Positions 37,924 to 44,277 of a DNA stretch of 44,277 bases are shown piece by piece; position 1 is the first letter of the stretch, and each line of letters begins with the position of its first letter. Source of the stretch: Candidatus Woesearchaeota archaeon (GTDB lineage: Archaea > Nanobdellota > Nanobdellia > Woesearchaeales > WJIZ01); the NCBI GenBank assembly GCA_018303125.1, contig JAGVYS010000006.1, positions 1 through 44,277 on the forward strand, given 5' to 3'. Position numbers and translations under genes: made by a program. The notes below the pieces were generated by a model. It did no database searches, was not told where the DNA came from, and saw only the letters and a list, made by a program, of their open reading frames with translations.

Positions 37924-39050
37924 GCTGCCTTACCAATAAGCTTTGAGCCAATGGGCTGCTTTATGTCCCTCCTTAAGGCCTCAAGCTCATTTCCGATAAA
38001 CTTAATCCTGCTCGCATCAGACTGGCCATAGCCAAGCTGTGCTGCAAGCTCCACATAAGGAACTTTTCTAAGGCAGAATATCTCCTTAACTGCCGTGTCA
38101 TGCACAACTGGATTCCTGGCGGCTAGGATTAGGTTAAAGAATCCCGGCTCCCCGTAATTGGCAGGCCCATTTCCCTGCAAGCCTATTGATGCATCTCCCA
38201 GTGTAAAGAAAGGAGGGAATACCTTAGGGAATACTGCTAGTGCCAATGCTGCTTTTTGTGGGTCTGATGAATATTTTTCAAAAGTCTTTTTTGAGAGGAA
38301 CCTTATCATGTTCTCAAAAGCACCATCAATGCCAAGCACCATGTCGGTCTTTATTACAGGCACATTTATCACGAGGCCAGCATCAAAAACTGCCTTTGAT
38401 ATCTCAAACTCAAAGTCCCTTTCCTTTTTCTTGATAAATTCTGTTTTTGATAAGTCAAGAATCTTTACCTTGTGCTTCTTTGCTACTTCAACAAGGCCTG
38501 ATTTTGAAATAGACTCTTCGAAAGGCATGAAAAAGTTCTGCTCTGCTATGGTTATGCTTTCAGGCTTTGCGCCCTTATCCTTAATGAGATACTGGAGCAA
38601 GGCATCTATGACTTTGGGGTTTGTGCACATTCCCAGGTAGGAATGGCCTGGAATGCTCATGTTAGGCTTGATTAGAATGCTCTTGCCTAGCTTTAGCCCT
38701 CCTGTAAGCTCTATGGCTTCGGACACAGCCTCATAAAAATCATATTTTAATTTAACAATCGCAACTGCAGAGTCTGATGAATCTGGTATGTCCTGATAAA
38801 CATCGCCTATATTATAATCCTTCATTGTTTTTTTAGGCATCCTGTTGCCAAGCTCATCCTCAAGCATGATGACATTGTAAGGAACAATGGGATGAAGTGG
38901 ATTTGGTATGAATATTTTTGTAAATCCCACTACTTTAACTTTATTAGTAACTACCTTTGCTATTTTTTCCCCGTCATATATGCACTTCTCGACAGGATGT
39001 ATCCATTTCCTTCCACACTTGCTGCATTTCCATCTAATTATGCGTACCAT
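37920..39050 (-). CDS. DUF35-like Zn-ribbon/OB fold fused to a DUF362 domain
   Basis: N-term RWKCSKCGRKWIHPVEKC...VVGFTKIFIPNPLHPIVPYNVIMLEDELGNRM. C-term KSILIKPNMSIPGHSYLGMCTNP...LVINVPVIKTDMVLGIDGAFENMIRF...GDASIGLQGNGPANYGEPGFFNLILAARNPVVHDTAV. Confidence 0.8.
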   Translation of the reverse strand: MVRIIRWKCSKCGRKWIHPVEKCIYDGEKIAKVVTNKVKVVGFTKIFIPNPLHPIVPYNVIMLEDELGNRMPKKTMKDYNIGDVYQDIPDSSDSAVAIVKLKYDFYEAVSEAIELTGGLKLGKSILIKPNMSIPGHSYLGMCTNPKVIDALLQYLIKDKGAKPESITIAEQNFFMPFEESISKSGLVEVAKKHKVKILDLSKTEFIKKKERDFEFEISKAVFDAGLVINVPVIKTDMVLGIDGAFENMIRFLSKKTFEKYSSDPQKAALALAVFPKVFPPFFTLGDASIGLQGNGPANYGEPGFFNLILAARNPVVHDTAVKEIFCLRKVPYVELAAQLGYGQSDASRIKFIGNELEALRRDIKQPIGSKLIGKAA

Positions 39051-39054
39051 TTTC

Positions 39055-40185
39055 TCACCTTTTCCTGAATATGTTTACGGCGCAAGTTCCTCCTGCGCCC
39101 CCTATGTTATGGGCAAGCCCATATTTTGCGGATTTGACCTGCCTCGCACCGCATCTTCCTCTCAGCTGCTCGACTATCTCATATATCTGCGCCAATCCGG
39201 TTGGAGAGATTGGGTGGCCTCTTGCTTTAAGCCCTCCTGAGGTATTTACAGGAAGCTTTCCATCAAGGTTCACTATGCCCTTCCTTATCATGTCCTTGCC
39301 ATGCCCTTTTTTGCAGAATCCCAAATCTTCATACGCTATGAGCTCAACTATGGAAAATGCATCATGAATCTCAACTACATCTATGTCTGAAGGCTCAATA
39401 CCTGCTTGCTTAAATGCATCCGTCCCTGCATTTATAGTGGAATCCCATTTTGTCATGTCATCCCTTTCGAACGGCGCAATATAGTCTGTTGCAAGACCTG
39501 AACCCATAACCTCAACATCAGATGGGTCTGAAGATATAACCGCTGCTGCTGCACCATTCACAGTCATTGAGCAGTCAAAGAGATTAAAGGGAGTTGCAAT
39601 CATAGGGCCTTTCCTTATATCTTCAAGGGAAACCTTTTTGCCATAAAATGGTGCCTTTGGGTTAAGGCTTCCGTTGTAATGGTTCTTATACGCTATAAGC
39701 TCAAGGTCTTCATGGGTTGTACCATACTTTAGAATGTGCTGCTGGGCTACCAGAGCATTTTGTGCAGGAAAAATAAGGCCTTCATCCTGCTCCCACATAT
39801 TTTCCCCTGCTGCCATTATCTCCTTTGTTATGAGGTTTGTTGGCGCTGCCGCAACTTTATCAACACCAACAACAAGGACATTATCATATTTTAGCCTTAG
39901 GGCAGACCAAAGTGCTGTTCCGCCACCACCACATACTGCAGGTACCCTTATTATGGGCATTTTGCGCCTTACCAGGGATGCAAGCAGTGGAGAATAGTGC
40001 CTCTGCCTCTCATCATTCACCTTAGTATCTGAGTTGGAGATTACTATTGCACCCATATCATCTATGCCCATACTGGCATCATTAAGGGCATCAGTTATTG
40101 CCTCATAGGCCATGCTCATAGTTGTTCTGTCATCTACACTGAACTTAGTCATACCTACGCCATGCACATATTTCTTTGAAACCAT
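39055..40185 (-). CDS. SCP2-type thiolase / acyl-CoA acyltransferase (copy 2)
   Basis: VPAVCGGGGTALW; EIHDAFSIVELIAYEDLGF; GGLKARGHPISPTG; HNIGGAGGT. Start set at MVSKKYVHG. Confidence 0.9.
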   Translation of the reverse strand: MVSKKYVHGVGMTKFSVDDRTTMSMAYEAITDALNDASMGIDDMGAIVISNSDTKVNDERQRHYSPLLASLVRRKMPIIRVPAVCGGGGTALWSALRLKYDNVLVVGVDKVAAAPTNLITKEIMAAGENMWEQDEGLIFPAQNALVAQQHILKYGTTHEDLELIAYKNHYNGSLNPKAPFYGKKVSLEDIRKGPMIATPFNLFDCSMTVNGAAAAVISSDPSDVEVMGSGLATDYIAPFERDDMTKWDSTINAGTDAFKQAGIEPSDIDVVEIHDAFSIVELIAYEDLGFCKKGHGKDMIRKGIVNLDGKLPVNTSGGLKARGHPISPTGLAQIYEIVEQLRGRCGARQVKSAKYGLAHNIGGAGGTCAVNIFRKR

Positions 40186-40192
40186 TTTAGCA

Positions 40193-40687
40193 TTACCTGG
40201 AAGAAAATTTTGACCTGAATCTTGCTTTATCAACTATTGCCAAAGTAAAGGATGCCTTGGCTACTTCCCTGTCCCGTACCTTAGCAATGGCCTTCATAAC
40301 CCCGCCTTTGCTGTTTTTTCTCTTAAGGCTTACTTCAAGCCTCAACTCATCCCCTGGCAGGGTAGGATACATGAACTTGATGCCCTTCATCTTATAAGCC
40401 AATATATCCTTTTCCTCATGCCCATCTATATTATATCTTAGGAGCAATGTTCCGGCTTGCCCCATTCCTTCAACTATAAGTGCTCCTGGCATGATTGGGA
40501 AACCAACAAAATGTCCTTTGAAAAACTCTTCTTCTGGCCTGACCTTCTTCACTGCTATAATCTTGCCTTTTTCAAGCTCAAGAACCTTATCTATCATAAG
40601 GAAAGGGTGCTCATAAGGTATTATTTTCTTGATGGCTTCCTCATTTAGCTGGCCATTCCCATCCTTAAGGTCATCAATAAGAACCAC
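40193..40687 (-). CDS. fabZ: FabZ-like 3-hydroxyacyl-thioester dehydratase
   Basis: IIPYEHPFLMIDKVLELEKGK, FFKGHFVGFPIMPGALIVEGMGQAG hotdog-fold motifs. Confidence 0.9.
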   Translation of the reverse strand: MVLIDDLKDGNGQLNEEAIKKIIPYEHPFLMIDKVLELEKGKIIAVKKVRPEEEFFKGHFVGFPIMPGALIVEGMGQAGTLLLRYNIDGHEEKDILAYKMKGIKFMYPTLPGDELRLEVSLKRKNSKGGVMKAIAKVRDREVAKASFTLAIVDKARFRSKFSSR

Positions 40688-40755
40688 GTGCTTATTGTCT
40701 GCTGCTGCTTTATAAATTTTATGAGCATGATATGTCTAATTGACAATGTGAGGCA

Positions 40756-40779
40756 ATTATTTTCTATATAGTAAATAAT
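40756..40779. promoter_or_regulatory. 24-bp near-perfect palindrome, candidate operator
   Basis: ATTATTT-T-CTATATAG-T-AAATAAT, one mismatched pair, between divergent fabZ and biotin carboxylase genes. Confidence 0.55.
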
Positions 40780-40827
40780 CGAATTTCTTAGAAATGTTTA
40801 AAAAAGGAGGCATCCTTTGAAGGGTAT

Positions 40828-42690
40828 ATGGTCAGGAGGATAATAAGGGTTCTCAACGCCTCCCTAAAACCTGTAGAGGCGGCTTATCGCAAGCTGAAAG
40901 ATGTTTTAAGGAAAACAAAGAACAGGGTTCCAAATGTCTTCAGCGAGATAGAGGTATTTCTGAAAAACCATTTCATAAGCATTGAATCTGGAAAGAGCTT
41001 AAGGAACAGCCCTAATTTTGGCAAATTGTCTGAGACTATAGCTGCAAACATTGCAAAAAAGATACCTTACATAGATGAAGGGAAGCTGGATAAAATTATC
41101 ATGGACAAATCCTCTAGCTCATTCTTAGACATGCTAACAATAGGCTTGGGAAAGGGGGAACATAAGGAATTTACAAAGATAAAGAAGGAGAAGCTGTTCA
41201 AGAAGATACTGATAGCTAACAGGGGAGAAATTGCGTTAAGGGTAATAAGGGCATGCAGGGAAATGGGCATATCAACTGTTCAAGTTTATACAAAGCCTGA
41301 TGCAAAGTCACTTTCTGTCAAGTTCGCTGATAAGTCTGTAAAGCTGGGCAATGAGGCTTCTGCCTATCTTGACATGCATAAGATAATCAAAATTGCAAAA
41401 AAGCTGAAGGTTGATGCAATCCACCCTGGATATGGCTTTCTTTCAGAGAACGCTGATTTTGCAAAGCTTTGCAAAGAGAACAAGGTCAAGTTCATAGGGC
41501 CATCACATAAGATAATTACTGCAATGGGAGACAAGGTAAATGCCAGGAAGCTTGTAAAGAAGGAAGGCATACCTGCCCTTGAGGGAACTGACCATGTTAT
41601 TGTTGATGCAATAAAAGGAATGGAGATTGCAAAATCCATAGGATTCCCTGTAATAATAAAGGCTGCTGCAGGAGGAGGGGGCAGGGGCATGAGAGTCGTA
41701 AAGAATGAGGCAGAGTTTGAAAGCTGCTTTGCGGCATGCCAGGCTGAAGCGGAATCGTCATTCAAGAACAAGGATGTTTTCATTGAGAAATATTTATTAG
41801 ACCCAAGGCACATAGAGTTCCAGATACTTGCTGACAGCAAAGGAAATGTCATCCATCTGGGAGAGCGTGACTGCTCCATACAGAGAAGGCATCAGAAACT
41901 CCTTGAGGAAGCACCAAGCCCTGCGATGAATCCAGAGCTTAGGGAAAGGATGGGAGAGGCTGCCTTGAAAATTGCAAAGGCAATAGGCTATGAGGGTGCA
42001 GGCACTATTGAATTCCTGCTTGACAATGCCAATAATTTCCATTTCATAGAGATGAATACAAGAATACAGGTTGAGCATGGAATAACAGAAATGATAACAG
42101 GTATTGACCTTGTCAGGGAGCAGATAAAGATTGCTGCTGGCGGTGAACTCTCAAGGACACAAGCTGATGTAGAGATAAGCGGATGGGCAATTGAGTGCAG
42201 GATAAATGCGGAATGCCCAACAGATGGCTTCTGCCCTGTAACAGGAACTATAGTAAATTATCTTCCGCCTGGTGGCCCGGGCATAAGGGTATGCTCATCC
42301 TGCCATGCAGGACAGGAGGTAAACCCTCATTATGACTCCATGCTCGCAAAGCTTATGTGCTGGGGAGAAACAAGAACAGAAGCAATGGATAAGATGCAAA
42401 GGGCGCTTAACGAATTCATAATAGAGGGGATTGACACAACAATTCCATTCCATAGAGTGGTATTGACAACACCAGCATTCATAAAAGGTGACATAACAAC
42501 ATCATTCATAGAGAAGAACCATATCATGGAAAGGGTAAAGAAAGAAAGCAAAAAGAAGATTCTCACTAAAGAAGAGAAGGCTGTCATAATAACAACTGCT
42601 GTATCCGGTTATATGAACAAGAACAGGTTCAATGACAAGCAAGGCGCATGGGTCAAGGCCGCAAGGCAGGAAGCCGTGTTCCAGGAATAA
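40828..42690 (+). CDS. accC: Biotin carboxylase with about 124-aa N-terminal extension
   Basis: KKILIANRGEIALRVIRACREMGI, HPGYGFLSENADFAKLC, AAAGGGGRGMRVV, FIEMNTRIQVEHGITEM. Confidence 0.94.
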   Translation: MVRRIIRVLNASLKPVEAAYRKLKDVLRKTKNRVPNVFSEIEVFLKNHFISIESGKSLRNSPNFGKLSETIAANIAKKIPYIDEGKLDKIIMDKSSSSFLDMLTIGLGKGEHKEFTKIKKEKLFKKILIANRGEIALRVIRACREMGISTVQVYTKPDAKSLSVKFADKSVKLGNEASAYLDMHKIIKIAKKLKVDAIHPGYGFLSENADFAKLCKENKVKFIGPSHKIITAMGDKVNARKLVKKEGIPALEGTDHVIVDAIKGMEIAKSIGFPVIIKAAAGGGGRGMRVVKNEAEFESCFAACQAEAESSFKNKDVFIEKYLLDPRHIEFQILADSKGNVIHLGERDCSIQRRHQKLLEEAPSPAMNPELRERMGEAALKIAKAIGYEGAGTIEFLLDNANNFHFIEMNTRIQVEHGITEMITGIDLVREQIKIAAGGELSRTQADVEISGWAIECRINAECPTDGFCPVTGTIVNYLPPGGPGIRVCSSCHAGQEVNPHYDSMLAKLMCWGETRTEAMDKMQRALNEFIIEGIDTTIPFHRVVLTTPAFIKGDITTSFIEKNHIMERVKKESKKKILTKEEKAVIITTAVSGYMNKNRFNDKQGAWVKAARQEAVFQE

Positions 42691-43370
42691 TGCATATACA
42701 CAATATAAGGAAAACTGATTCTACAAACAGGCTTGCCAGGAAGTACAAGCCAGGAACAGTGATAAGGTCTGCTATTCAATCATCGGGAGTAGGAAGGTTT
42801 GGCAGGAAGTGGGTATCTGATTCTGGCGGATTATGGTTCTCAATAGTGCTAAAGCCTGAAAGGAAGCTTTGCGAGTATACCTTCATAGCCTCACTTGCTG
42901 TCCTTGATGCAATAGGCAAGAAAGCTGAGATAAAGTGGCCAAATGACCTTGTTTACAAAGGGGAAAAACTTTGCGGGATACTTACAGAGATACATTCCTC
43001 AGGAAATACCGTAAAGAAGGTAATTGTCGGCATAGGCCTAAATGTGAATAATGATGCTCCTTCTGGGGGTGTTTCCCTTAAGGAGATAATGGGGCATGAA
43101 ATCAACATTGATGAGCTTCTTAGAAAAATAGTTGAAAATTTCATAAAAATTTCAAAGTTAAGCATCTCTTCCATAATAGCTATGTACAGGAAAAAATGCT
43201 CCATGCTCGGAAAAATGGTGACTGCATCTACCTTGGAGGGAACGTTCTATGGAAAAGCTGCTGGAATAGATGACGAGGGTAATTTAATACTGGAAACAAA
43301 TAAAGGAGTAAAGAAGCTTACAGAGGGAGATGCTACTTTAGGATATTCCTTACCTCATCAGGCACATTAA
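42690..43370 (+). CDS. birA: Biotin-protein ligase (no HTH domain)
   Basis: TDSTNRLARKY, GRFGRKWVSDSGGLWFSIVLKP, KWPNDLVYKGEKLCGILTE; ATG overlaps the accC stop. Confidence 0.92.
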   Translation: MHIHNIRKTDSTNRLARKYKPGTVIRSAIQSSGVGRFGRKWVSDSGGLWFSIVLKPERKLCEYTFIASLAVLDAIGKKAEIKWPNDLVYKGEKLCGILTEIHSSGNTVKKVIVGIGLNVNNDAPSGGVSLKEIMGHEINIDELLRKIVENFIKISKLSISSIIAMYRKKCSMLGKMVTASTLEGTFYGKAAGIDDEGNLILETNKGVKKLTEGDATLGYSLPHQAH

Positions 43371-43731
43371 CTTTTTTTCCATCCCTTGTTATGAAGACAT
43401 TTACTGTCTTTGCTGTCGCTATTATTTTATCTTTGACTTTGATATCATATGTGAAATGAATGGAGCTGTTTCCTATCTTTTCTATTCTTGTTTCCACATC
43501 AACAATGTCATCGTATCTTGCTGGTGACTGGTATTCGATATCAAGCTTAACTACAGGCACAAAAAATCCCATTTTCTCATAATCAGCATATGAGATTCCT
43601 CCTTTCCTTAGAAGCTCTGACCTGCCTGCTTCCATCCATTCAAGGTATCTTGCATAATAAACAACCCCAAAATGGTCTGTGTCGGCATATATCACTCTGT
43701 GGCTGAAAACTGATTTGTTCATCTTACTCAC
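43333..43731 (-). CDS. Acyl-CoA thioesterase (YbgC / 4-hydroxybenzoyl-CoA thioesterase family)
   Basis: [32 protein letters not shown]. Confidence 0.92.
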   Translation of the reverse strand: MSKMNKSVFSHRVIYADTDHFGVVYYARYLEWMEAGRSELLRKGGISYADYEKMGFFVPVVKLDIEYQSPARYDDIVDVETRIEKIGNSSIHFTYDIKVKDKIIATAKTVNVFITRDGKKVNVPDEVRNILK

Positions 43732-44140
43732 CGATTATCTTTACCAGCACCCTTTTTTTCCTCTTGCCATCGAATTCTCCATAAAAAATCTGCTCCCATG
43801 GGCCAAAATCCAGATTTCCCTTAGTTATAGCAATCACTACTTCTCTTCCCATAATAGTCCTTTTAAGATGGGCATCTGCATTGTCCTCTGCACCGTTATG
43901 CCTGTACTGATTGTATGGCTTTTCTGGTGCTAGCTTCTCAAGCCATTTCTCAAAGTCATGATGCAGTCCAGATTCATCGTCATTTATGAAGACAGATGCA
44001 GATATGTGCATCGCATTAACAAGGCATAGGCCTTCCTTTATCCCTGATTCCTTAACTGCACTTTCCACTTCTCCTGTTAAGTTAACAAATGCCCTTCTTG
44101 ATGGGATTTCCATCCAGAGCTCCTTCCTGAATGATCTCAT
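43724..44140 (-). CDS. YjbQ/UPF0047 family protein
   Basis: [62 protein letters not shown]. Confidence 0.92.
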   Translation of the reverse strand: MRSFRKELWMEIPSRRAFVNLTGEVESAVKESGIKEGLCLVNAMHISASVFINDDESGLHHDFEKWLEKLAPEKPYNQYRHNGAEDNADAHLKRTIMGREVVIAITKGNLDFGPWEQIFYGEFDGKRKKRVLVKIIGE

Positions 44141-44277
44141 ACAATAATTGAATTTTAGGCATTTAATAAGATATTGTTTACTTATATAAGTATATTTTAT
44201 GAATAATAATTTTATTAAATAACTGTTTTTATAGGTAATATTTATAAATAAAGGAGCTAATTTAGGCTTTAATGGCC

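Noticed and set aside
1-44277. CRISPR arrays, insertion sequences, prophage or integrase genes
   Set aside because: No direct-repeat array, transposase or integrase motif was seen on either strand; the genes are mostly operonic metabolic or housekeeping.

Overview
The window is an archaeal chromosome segment. Signature genes are DNA topoisomerase VI A/B, a Rio1 kinase, a Dim2/Pno1-like KH protein, archaeal DnaG, a HerA-type ATPase, ribosomal protein S2 and an archaeal-type SRP RNA. Promoters are TATA/BRE-like with short leaders. The lineage cannot be fixed from sequence alone. From left to right it carries: tRNA-Arg(TCT); a rio1-KH-top6B-top6A operon; a long intergenic region before dnaG with extensive potential RNA structure; two membrane-anchored thiol-redox/foldase genes; a complete trp operon (trpE-G-D-CF-B-A) followed by rpe and trpS, with a divergent ACT-domain gene; a presenilin-like protease; SRP RNA; and ilvE, ilvC and leuB-type genes. 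The most striking part is 31.3-43.7 kb. It contains bacterial-type glycerol-3-phosphate lipid genes (gpsA and two plsC-like acyltransferases). Beside them is a compact operon that looks like a thiolase-based acyl-chain assembly line: FabZ-like dehydratase, SCP2-type thiolase, DUF35-DUF362 fusion, second SCP2-type thiolase, methyltransferase and FabG-like ketoreductase. This operon is divergent from a biotin carboxylase with a novel N-terminal extension, birA and a thioesterase. The intergenic region between the two carries a 24-bp near-perfect palindrome. All family calls come from motifs read by eye; no database search was run.
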